From: Mesorhizobium shangrilense
GTDB taxonomy: Bacteria > Pseudomonadota > Alphaproteobacteria > Rhizobiales > Rhizobiaceae
DNA: 64,000 nucleotides
Reading direction: 5' to 3'
NCBI RefSeq assembly: GCF_028826155.1
Contig: NZ_JAQGPN010000001.1
Location: 2,361,501 to 2,425,500 of the forward strand
Both the position numbers and the translations under genes were made by a program. Numbering within the stretch: the first letter of the stretch is position 1; each line of letters starts with the position of its first letter. Of the stretch, positions 57,064 to 64,000 are shown piece after piece. The notes beneath the pieces are model-generated. The model made no database searches. It worked only from the letters and a program-made list of their open reading frames with translations, and had not been told where the DNA came from.

Positions 57064-57555
57064 TCAGCTTGATTTCGACTTGCGCGCGATGCCGATCGAG
57101 CGGCCGGCGCGAGCGGGCATGGCAAGATGCGCGTGCGCGCCGCGCATCGCCTCTACCTTCGGCATGATGTCGGCGGGGAAGGGGGCGACCTTGGGGCCGG
57201 ACATGTCGATATGCAGCGAGAGCGATTCCGAGGTCGCGGCCAGCCAGCCGTCGACATGGCGGATCTCCTGGTAGGCCCGCAGGCGCTTCTCGTCGTGGTC
57301 GAGCAGGTGGAAGGTGACGGTGACCTTGTCACCGAGGTGCAACTCCCGCACGTAGCAGACGTGTACCTCGGCCGAGTAGATGGTCAGACCCCGCTCTTTC
57401 GCGTAGTCGGGGCCGAGCCCCATAACTTCGAAAGCCTCGTCGGAAGCGCGGTCGAAGAGCACGTTGTAATAGGCCATGTTGAGGTGGCCGTTGTAGTCGA
57501 TCCAGTCCTTTTCGACTTCCATCACGCGCGACACGAAGGGGGCGGCCTTGGTCAT
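57064..57555 (-). CDS. hot-dog-fold acyl-CoA thioesterase
   Basis: A 163-residue 4-hydroxybenzoyl-CoA-thioesterase-like protein. The catalytic region reads EKDWIDYNGHLNMAYYNVLF with the conserved Asp before the YNGHLN motif. YSAEVHVCYVRELHLGDKV follows. Such enzymes hydrolyse acyl-CoA thioesters; some relatives act on betainyl-CoA in carnitine degradation, but that cannot be shown here. I chose the ATG at 57555, preceded by CAGGAG. The gene is first in a two-gene operon. Confidence 0.85.
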   Translation of the reverse strand: MTKAAPFVSRVMEVEKDWIDYNGHLNMAYYNVLFDRASDEAFEVMGLGPDYAKERGLTIYSAEVHVCYVRELHLGDKVTVTFHLLDHDEKRLRAYQEIRHVDGWLAATSESLSLHIDMSGPKVAPFPADIMPKVEAMRGAHAHLAMPARAGRSIGIARKSKSS

Positions 57556-57577
57556 CAAACGGCTCCTGCATGCTGGC

Positions 57578-57607
57578 TTGCCTTGAGGCGGCCGAAACCT
57601 GCTATAG
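57578..57607 (+). promoter_or_regulatory. candidate promoter of the FAD-linked oxidase gene
   Basis: TTGCCT (57578-57583), an 18-nt spacer and CTATAG (57602-57607) resemble the rhizobial sigma-70 pattern TTGACN-N17-CTATAT. It lies in the 103-nt divergent region, about 50 nt upstream of the ATG at 57659. Confidence 0.45.
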
Positions 57608-57658
57608 GCGAACGATGCGAACAACAAGGGCCGCACTGGTCCATCGAGGGAGGAAATC

Positions 57659-59071
57659 ATGGCGCTGAGCGACCTGATCAAGGTGGAGCGCAACGAAGCC
57701 GGCATTGCCGCCGCTCTCGGCATCCTCAAGCAGCGCCTGGGCGACCGCTTCCAGACCGGGCAGGACATTCGCAGGCAGCACGCGCACACGACGACCTACA
57801 TCCCCAACCAGGCGCCGGACGGCGTGGCTTTCCCGCGCTCCACGGAAGAGGTGCAGGAGATCGTGCGCGTCTGCGCCGAGCATCGCGTGCCGGTCATCCC
57901 GTTCGGTACGGGAACCTCGCTCGAAGGCCAGACGAATGCGCCGGGCGGCGGCATCTCGGTCGACCTGATGCAGTTGGACAGGGTGCTGGCGGTCAATCCG
58001 GAGGACCTCGACTGCACGGTTGAGCCCGGCGTCACCCGCGAGGCGCTGAACACGTATATACGCGACACCGGGTTGTTCTTCCCGATCGACCCCGGCGCCA
58101 ACGCCAGCCTGGGCGGCATGGCGGCGACCCGGGCATCCGGCACCAATGCCGTGCGCTACGGCACCATGCGCGAGAACGTGCTGGCGGTGACGGCGGTGAT
58201 GGCGGACGGGCGCGCGATCACCACCGCGCGGCGCGCCAAGAAGACGTCGGCGGGCTACGACCTCACCCGCCTGCTGGTCGGTTCAGAGGGCACGCTCGGC
58301 ATCATCACGTCCATGACATTGAAGCTCTATGGCATTCCGCAGGCGATCTCCGGCGGGGTGTGTCCGTTCCCGACCGTCGAGGACGCCTGCAACGCGGTGA
58401 TCGCGACCATCCAGATGGGCATTCCGGTTGCCCGCATAGAGCTGGTGAACGCCCTGCAGATGCGTGCGCTGAAGAACTACTCCAAGCTTGAATACCCGGA
58501 GAGCCCCTGCCTCTTCGTCGAGTTCCACGGCAGCGAGGCGGGCGTCGCCGAGCAGGCCGAGAGTTTTGGCGAGATCGCGGCCGAATTCGGCGGCGGGCCG
58601 TTCCTGTGGACCAAGGTCGCCGAGGAGCGCGCCAAGCTCTGGAAGGCGCGCCACGACGCCTACTGGGCCTCGCAGACGTTGCGCCCCGGCGCCAAGGGCC
58701 TCTCGACGGACGTCTGCGTGCCGATCTCACGTCTCGCAGAGTGCATCGCGGAGACCGAGGCCGACATCGCGCGGATGGGCCTGATCGCGCCCATCGTCGG
58801 GCATGTCGGCGACGGAAATTTCCACGTCCTGGTGCTGATGGACATGGAGAATGCACAGGAGATCGCCAAGTCGGAGGAATTTGTGGCAAGGCTGAACATG
58901 CGCGCCATCGGCATGAACGGCACCTGCACCGGCGAGCACGGGATCGGCCAGGGCAAGCTGGCATTCCTGGAGAGCGAACTCGGCGAGAGCGTCGACTTCA
59001 TGCGCATGATCAAGGTCGCGCTCGATCCCCAGAACATCATGAATCCGGGGAAGATCTTCCCGCTTGCCTGA
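57659..59071 (+). CDS. FAD-linked oxidase (GlcD/D-lactate dehydrogenase family)
   Basis: A 470-residue flavoprotein. The FAD_binding_4 domain contains VPVIPFGTGTSLEGQTNAPG and LDCTVEPGVTREALN. The GSEGTLGIITSMTLKL motif precedes the cap domain. The C-terminal FAD-oxidase domain includes VGHVGDGNFHVLVL and NGTCTGEHGIGQGKL. It oxidises a 2-hydroxy acid, likely D-lactate or glycolate, and passes electrons to the respiratory chain. The choice between substrates is not possible from sequence. GGGAGGAAATC precedes the ATG. Confidence 0.9.
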   Translation: MALSDLIKVERNEAGIAAALGILKQRLGDRFQTGQDIRRQHAHTTTYIPNQAPDGVAFPRSTEEVQEIVRVCAEHRVPVIPFGTGTSLEGQTNAPGGGISVDLMQLDRVLAVNPEDLDCTVEPGVTREALNTYIRDTGLFFPIDPGANASLGGMAATRASGTNAVRYGTMRENVLAVTAVMADGRAITTARRAKKTSAGYDLTRLLVGSEGTLGIITSMTLKLYGIPQAISGGVCPFPTVEDACNAVIATIQMGIPVARIELVNALQMRALKNYSKLEYPESPCLFVEFHGSEAGVAEQAESFGEIAAEFGGGPFLWTKVAEERAKLWKARHDAYWASQTLRPGAKGLSTDVCVPISRLAECIAETEADIARMGLIAPIVGHVGDGNFHVLVLMDMENAQEIAKSEEFVARLNMRAIGMNGTCTGEHGIGQGKLAFLESELGESVDFMRMIKVALDPQNIMNPGKIFPLA

Positions 59072-59164
59072 ACCAGGCATCGACGCGGGGGGCTCGCCAC
59101 TTTATCGTCAGACTGATCCCGCTAAGCTGCAAGGGGCTTGGGAGATTCCTTTGGGCGAGGAGCG

Positions 59165-62100
59165 ATGCTTGGCCGTCTATTTGTCCTGATCGGAGGTTTG
59201 CTGGTGCTGGCCCTCACGGCGGCGCTGGTGGGCCCCTATTTCATCGACTGGACGAACTACCGTGCGGACTTCGAGCGCGAGGCGAGCGCGATCCTGGGTC
59301 GCAAGGTGACGGTTCGCGGCGAGGCGACGGCGCGCCTGTTGCCGTTCCCCTCCGTGACGTTCTCGGACGTGACGGTGGGCGGCAACGCCGACACACCCGC
59401 AATGACGGTCGAAACCTTCTCCATGGACGCCGAACTCGCCCCCTTCATGCGGGGCGAGTTCCTGATCTTCGACATGCGCCTGGTGAGACCGAAGGCAACC
59501 GTCACGGTCGCCGCGGACGGCACCATCGACTGGGCGGTGCGTCCCTCGGCGCCATTCGGCGCACGCGACATCTCGCTGGAGAAGCTGACGATCACGGACG
59601 GGGAGGTGGTCGTGCGCCATACGGCGGGCGGACGCGAGCACGTGCTGTCGGAAATCAATCTCGACGGGTCGGCGCGTTCGCTGGTCGGGCCGTGGCACAT
59701 CGAGGGGATGCTGCGCGCCGACGGACGGCAGGCGGCGCTGTCGGTGTCCACCGGGGCCGTCGACGACGCTGGCGGGATGCGGCTGCGGATCCGAACCAAC
59801 CCGGCGATCTACCCGGTGATCGTCGAGGCCGACGGCACCGCGCGCATGGACAAGGGGATACCGACCTATGCCGGCGCTTTCCGCGTCGTCGCCAAGGAAG
59901 ACGTCAAGGACGAGCTGCGCGGCAGCGAGGGAACGCCGCGTGCGGCGGCCAAGGGCGACCGCGCGCCCGCACCGCCGGCAAACCGGCTGGGCGGCGCGTT
60001 CAGCGTCACTCATGAGCGCCTCTCGATCGACGAGTTCCGTTTCGAGACAGGGCCGGTCAATGACCCGTATGTGGCAGAGGGCAAGGCGTCCGTCGATCTC
60101 GGCGCTGAACCGCGCTTCTCGATCACGGCCGACGGCGCGCAGGTGCGCCTGGACGAGGAGGGCGGCAGCGGCGGGGCGGGCCAATCGGTCGAAGCGCGCC
60201 TGGCGGGCCTGCAGAGCCTGTTGTCGGGTCTGCCCATGCCCGCAATTCCTGGCTCGGTCCAGGTCAACCTGCCGGCGATCGTCGCCGGCGACACCATGAT
60301 CCGGGACGTCAGGCTGTCGGCCGAGCCGAAGGCAGGCAACTGGGACATCGAATCGCTCGCCGCCACATTGCCCGGACGCACAACCGTGGAAGCCCGTGGC
60401 ACACTCGCGACTGTCGGGGAGATAGGCTTCAAGGGCAACCTGCTTCTGGCCATCGCGCAGCCCTCGGGGTTCATGGCCTGGCTGTCGAAGGATGTTGACG
60501 AGGCGATCCGGCGACTGCCGGCGGCGGGGTTCAGTTCGTCCGTGGACCTGACGGCGACGCAGCAATCGTTCCGCGACCTCGAGCTGCAGCTCGGCGCGGC
60601 AAAGTTCCGCGGCGAGGTCGACAGCCGGCGGCCAGCAGACGCGCGGCCCTCGATCAAGGTGCATCTCGACGGCGGCGCACTCGACTTCGACGGGCTGTCG
60701 GCCTTCGCGTCGCTGTTCGTGAGCGAGAAGGGGACCAACCGCTTCTCAGATACCGACCTGGACATCGCGGTGAGGGCCGGCCCGGTGACGGCGGCGGGGA
60801 TGACGGCGGGCACGCTCGACACGGCGCTCCGCCTGCGCGACGGAACGATCGAGGTCGACAAGCTGGCGATCGGCGATCTTGCAGGCGCCACGATCGGCGC
60901 CACGGCGAGCGTGAAGAATTTTCCGGTGAAGCCGACGGGCGAACTCGACGCCACGCTCGTCGCCGTCGATCTGCAGCCGCTGCTGGACGTCCTCGCGGCG
61001 CAATATCCCGGCCAGCCCTGGCTGACCGCGCTGCGCGAACGCGGGGCGTCCCATGCCGGGCTCTACGCCGACAGTGAAATCAGCCTGGTCGCTGAGGCGT
61101 CCGTCGACGAGGGTGACGAGACGATCTATTCACTCGACGCGAAGGGCGTGTCCGGCGGTACGGATTTCACCGGAAACTACCGTGGAGCGATCGCAAAGCC
61201 CGAAGCCAGGATCTCGCTCGCCTTCAACGGCAAGAACGCCGACGCAACGGCGCTCATGTCGCTGCTCGGGGTGGAGACGCTGCCTCTCGGATTGACCGGT
61301 CCGGGCTCGGTTGAGCTTTCGGCGGAAGGCGCATTGCGGGACGGGCTCGCGACGAAGTTGCGCTTCACCGGCGACCACGCCGCAGCCGGTTTCGAGGGGA
61401 GCGTCGGCGCCGCCGAAGACGGGCCTTCTGCGAAGGGGTCCATCACGCTGGAAGCCACCGACATCGAGCCTTGGATGATGACGGCGGGGCTAGCGCTGCC
61501 CGGGATGGGAACGGGAACCGCCGTCGCCCTCAAGGCCGAGGCCGACTACGGCAACGGGCTGCTGGTATTGAGCGGCCTGGACGGCACGGTTGCGGAAGGT
61601 GCGGTCGCCGGCGACGTCAACCTGGAGGTCAAGGACGGGTTGCCGCATCTTTCCGGACAGCTCGCGATGGATGAACTGGACGTCTACCCGATCGCCAAGG
61701 CGATTCTGGGCGAGGCCACCCTCGAAGGCGCGGATGCGGACTGGGCCACCACGCCTTTCCAGCCGAAGTCGCTGGCCCCGCTTGCCGCCGACGTCGATCT
61801 CACGGCGGGCAGCTTCTCGGTCGGGCCGATCGCGACGGTGAGCAACGCGAGTCTGTCGCTGCGGCTGAGCCAGGAGGGCCTGCGGATCAGCGACCTGACC
61901 GGCAAGCTGGCGGACGGGGAACTGAGCGGGCTGCTGGAGCTCAAGAACAATGACGGGTCGGGCCTGGTCTCGACCCAGCTCAAGCTGGAGAACGCGGACA
62001 TCTCGCAGCTCCTGCGGAGTTCGGCCATCGACGGGCGGGGGGATATCTCCGCCGCGCTGTCGGGCAGCGGCAAGTCGATCGAAGGGATCGTGGCGGCGCT

Positions 62101-63010
62101 TTCCGGCTCGGGGACGTCGTCGCTGCACGACGTGGTTCTGCGGGGCATCAACCCGGATGCATTCCCGGCCCTGATCGCCGAGGCGGACAGGATCGGACGC
62201 GACATCGACGGACCGAAGACCGCGGCGTTCGCGCCGGCGCTGGTTGGCGGCGGCTCCTATGCCGCGGGCAACGTCGACCTCGCCTTCTCGGTCGCCGGCG
62301 GGGTGCTGCGCGCGCCGCCGATTACGCTCGACAACCCTCACGCGAAGATTTCCGTCGAGGTGCGCGGCGACGCCAACGACCGGACGGTGGCGGCCGATGG
62401 CGCCATAACCTATGCGCCGGGCGAGGAGGCGCTTGTCGGCTCGGAGCCCACGGTGCGCTTCGCGCTTTCGGGAACGCCCGGCGCGGCGAACCTCACCTTC
62501 GACACCGATCCGCTCGCTCAGTTCCTGACCCAGAGGGCGCTGGAAATCGAGCAGGCGCGGGTCGAGGCCATGCAGGCCGACCTCCTGGAGAAGCAGCGGC
62601 TGCGCCGGGAAGCCCGCTACTACGCTGCCCTCCAGAAGGAACGCGACCGACTTGCCGAGGAGCAGCGCAGGGCCGAGGAGGACGCCCGCCGCAAGGCCGA
62701 CGACGCCGCACAGATCAAGGCCGAGGAGGAAGCGCGCATCAAGGCGGAAGAGGAGGCCAGGCGGCAGGCCGAAGAACAGGCGCGGCTGGATGCCGAAGCT
62801 GAGGCAAAACGCGCCGCGGAACAGGCCCGGCGCGAGGCCGACGAGGAGGCGGCGCGCGCAGCGACGCAGGGTGAGTTCCCGCCGCCCCCGACCGAGCAGG
62901 CGGCGCCTGTGCCTTCCGATCGGGATTCCTCGGACGCGTTCGAAGAGCCGACAAGGAAGCGCCGCAACCCGTTCTCGCTGAAGGAAATCCTGGAATCGCT
63001 GGGGAACTGA
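59165..63010 (+). CDS. AsmA-family envelope protein with a charged coiled-coil tail
   Basis: A 1281-residue protein. An N-terminal membrane anchor (LFVLIGGLLVLALTAALVGP) leads to an AsmA domain (YFIDWTNYRADFEREASAIL, then GRKVTVRGEATARLLPFPSV). Long beta-rich repeats fill the middle, as in bridge-like lipid transfer proteins. The AsmA C-terminal module follows (ISAALSGSGKSIEGIVAALS, GSGTSSLHDVVLRG). The last roughly 150 residues form a coiled coil of KAEEEA/RRQAEEQA repeats. AsmA proteins influence outer-membrane lipid transport. I chose the ATG at 59165, with GAGGAG upstream. Confidence 0.87.
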   Translation: MLGRLFVLIGGLLVLALTAALVGPYFIDWTNYRADFEREASAILGRKVTVRGEATARLLPFPSVTFSDVTVGGNADTPAMTVETFSMDAELAPFMRGEFLIFDMRLVRPKATVTVAADGTIDWAVRPSAPFGARDISLEKLTITDGEVVVRHTAGGREHVLSEINLDGSARSLVGPWHIEGMLRADGRQAALSVSTGAVDDAGGMRLRIRTNPAIYPVIVEADGTARMDKGIPTYAGAFRVVAKEDVKDELRGSEGTPRAAAKGDRAPAPPANRLGGAFSVTHERLSIDEFRFETGPVNDPYVAEGKASVDLGAEPRFSITADGAQVRLDEEGGSGGAGQSVEARLAGLQSLLSGLPMPAIPGSVQVNLPAIVAGDTMIRDVRLSAEPKAGNWDIESLAATLPGRTTVEARGTLATVGEIGFKGNLLLAIAQPSGFMAWLSKDVDEAIRRLPAAGFSSSVDLTATQQSFRDLELQLGAAKFRGEVDSRRPADARPSIKVHLDGGALDFDGLSAFASLFVSEKGTNRFSDTDLDIAVRAGPVTAAGMTAGTLDTALRLRDGTIEVDKLAIGDLAGATIGATASVKNFPVKPTGELDATLVAVDLQPLLDVLAAQYPGQPWLTALRERGASHAGLYADSEISLVAEASVDEGDETIYSLDAKGVSGGTDFTGNYRGAIAKPEARISLAFNGKNADATALMSLLGVETLPLGLTGPGSVELSAEGALRDGLATKLRFTGDHAAAGFEGSVGAAEDGPSAKGSITLEATDIEPWMMTAGLALPGMGTGTAVALKAEADYGNGLLVLSGLDGTVAEGAVAGDVNLEVKDGLPHLSGQLAMDELDVYPIAKAILGEATLEGADADWATTPFQPKSLAPLAADVDLTAGSFSVGPIATVSNASLSLRLSQEGLRISDLTGKLADGELSGLLELKNNDGSGLVSTQLKLENADISQLLRSSAIDGRGDISAALSGSGKSIEGIVAALSGSGTSSLHDVVLRGINPDAFPALIAEADRIGRDIDGPKTAAFAPALVGGGSYAAGNVDLAFSVAGGVLRAPPITLDNPHAKISVEVRGDANDRTVAADGAITYAPGEEALVGSEPTVRFALSGTPGAANLTFDTDPLAQFLTQRALEIEQARVEAMQADLLEKQRLRREARYYAALQKERDRLAEEQRRAEEDARRKADDAAQIKAEEEARIKAEEEARRQAEEQARLDAEAEAKRAAEQARREADEEAARAATQGEFPPPPTEQAAPVPSDRDSSDAFEEPTRKRRNPFSLKEILESLGN

Positions 63011-63299
63011 TCCGGTGCGGCTATCGCCCTCAACCGGCCACGATGATAATCCTGTCCAGCGGTTGACGCCCTGAAAAACGCACATCGCTGTGGTTCATAC
63101 CCCAATCGGAGCGCTGGCCGGCCATCGAACGCGTCGACAGGCGTTGTCCGCAACATGCGACGCGCGGCGGCAATCCGGTCGCGGAACGTCATGCGCACGA
63201 GCACATTCTAGATGCGGGGGCAATCGTCGATGCCAACCGCGAGTTGCCCCGATGCTGGGACATCTGGCCGAAGCTGCTCCAGAAGCGAAAGGACGAACA

Positions 63300-63779
63300 A
63301 TGGCAATTGCCAAGAACACGATCTGCCTTTGGTATGACGGGGACGCAGAAGGCGCGGCCCGCTTCTACGCCGAGACTTTTCCGAACAGTTCGGTGAATGC
63401 CGTTCACCGTGCGCCGAGCGACTACCCGTCCGGCAAGGCGGGAGACGTCCTGACGGTGGAGTTCACCGTCGCGGGTATTCCCTGCCTCGGCCTCAATGGC
63501 GGCCCCAGGTTCAAGCACAACGAGGCCTTCTCGTTCCAGATCGCCACTGACGACCAGCAGGAGACCGACCGCTACTGGAACGCCATCGTCGGCAATGGCG
63601 GCCAGGAGAGCGCGTGCGGCTGGTGCAAGGACCGATGGGGCGTCTCCTGGCAGATCACGCCGCGCGTGCTGACCGAGGCTATGGCTGCCGGCGGCAGCGA
63701 AGCAAAACGCGCTTTCGACGCCATGATGGACATGAAGAAGATCGATGTCGCCGCGATCGAAGCGGCGCGGCGCGGTTGA
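63300..63779 (+). CDS. PhnB-like VOC-superfamily protein
   Basis: A 159-residue protein of the 3-demethylubiquinone-9 3-methyltransferase-like (PF06983) group: CLWYDGDAEGAARFYAETFP, LTVEFTVAGIPCLGLNGGP, FSFQIATDDQQETDRYW and CGWCKDRWGVSWQITPRVL. Despite the family name, these are not methyltransferases; most have no proven function. The ATG at 63300, preceded by AAAGGAC, gives the family N-terminus; the frame is open from 63090 but without homology. The 289-nt region upstream holds no visible gene. Confidence 0.85.
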   Translation: MAIAKNTICLWYDGDAEGAARFYAETFPNSSVNAVHRAPSDYPSGKAGDVLTVEFTVAGIPCLGLNGGPRFKHNEAFSFQIATDDQQETDRYWNAIVGNGGQESACGWCKDRWGVSWQITPRVLTEAMAAGGSEAKRAFDAMMDMKKIDVAAIEAARRG

Positions 63780-63860
63780 CGGTCCCGGGCTGATCCCGCA
63801 GCAGGTGCAGCCTGCGACGATGGTCGACAAGTAAGACATTCGCCGGCCGTCCGGGCCGTT

Positions 63861-64000
63861 CTATACGCTCACGTCCTTCGCGGACGTGCCGCGGTCGACG
63901 CCCATGCCCGGCTTCGACGGGTCCTCCACGTGGCCAGATTTCGCCCACTCCAGGACATGAAGCCGGATGGCCGACGACAGGTTGGCGCCGGAAGGGCGGT
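63861..64000 (-). CDS. unidentified protein, C-terminal fragment cut by the window edge
   Basis: A reading frame runs from the right edge leftwards to a TAG at 63861-63863, giving 45 residues with coherent composition: SAIRLHVLEWAKSGHVEDPS then KPGMGVDRGTSAKDVSV at the end. The codon pattern is typical of this genome and no competing frame is better. I cannot assign it to a family from so short a piece. It is convergent with the VOC gene. Confidence 0.5.
   Translation of the reverse strand, partial: RPSGANLSSAIRLHVLEWAKSGHVEDPSKPGMGVDRGTSAKDVSV

Noticed and set aside
61490..63085. 531-codon open frame opposite the AsmA-family gene
   Set aside because: Leu/Arg/Gly-rich antisense shadow; the plus-strand frame carries the AsmA domains.

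Overview
This 64-kb window is GC-rich chromosomal DNA of an alphaproteobacterium, most likely order Hyphomicrobiales and close to Phyllobacteriaceae/Mesorhizobium. The evidence is the alphaproteobacterial order of the division and cell-wall (dcw) cluster running on into lpxC-bamD-recN-ligA, a 551-residue FtsZ with a long C-terminal linker, many ATGA/GTGA start-stop overlaps, and a type A RNase P RNA. The genus assignment is inference. I see no tRNA, rRNA, CRISPR array, prophage or insertion sequence.

Region 1 (1-12.5 kb) is mixed accessory and housekeeping DNA. It holds a 5'-truncated serine hydrolase, an ArsR/SRPBCC/cupin group, a fused 5-oxoprolinase-type enzyme divergent from a winged-helix regulator, a tiny lipoprotein, an EamA transporter, a TerB/J-domain protein translationally coupled to an AmpD-like amidase, a secreted lytic transglycosylase, rnpB and a PLP trans-sulfuration enzyme.

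Region 2 (12.6-37.9 kb) is the dcw cluster: mraZ, rsmH, ftsL, ftsI, murE, murF, mraY, murD, ftsW, murG, murC, murB, a 300-nt gap, then ddlB, ftsQ, ftsA, ftsZ, lpxC, bamD, recN and ligA. The genes make lipid II, assemble the septal synthase and Z-ring, and link to outer-membrane biogenesis (LpxC, BamD) and DNA repair. Four CCC(A/G)T repeats at an exact 10-nt period upstream of mraZ look like the MraZ operator.

Region 3 (37.9-51.8 kb) holds azlCD, a brnTA toxin-antitoxin pair with a perfect inverted repeat at its promoter, an M24 aminopeptidase, prmA, an SCO1 homologue with an adjacent 52-codon ORF, creA, a hexapeptide transferase, a UvrD-type helicase coupled to a CPBP protease, a VOC protein, an acetamidase, and an L,D-transpeptidase overlapping an OmpA-type lipoprotein gene.

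Region 4 (51.8-64 kb) holds an EamA transporter, a TMEM43-family membrane protein, a Tat-type dienelactone hydrolase with a cupin, an unrecognised (beta/alpha)-type protein with a thioesterase divergent from a FAD-linked oxidase, a 1281-residue AsmA-family protein with a coiled-coil tail, a PhnB-like VOC protein and the 3' end of an unidentified gene.

The most unusual observation is a roughly 90-bp element present twice, in frame, inside two unrelated genes: the 5-oxoprolinase at about 5.4 kb and the UvrD helicase at about 47.6 kb. Each copy adds a 30-31 residue segment beginning QA and containing PAEASERS. It behaves like a protein-coding palindromic repeat, comparable to the Rickettsia palindromic elements.
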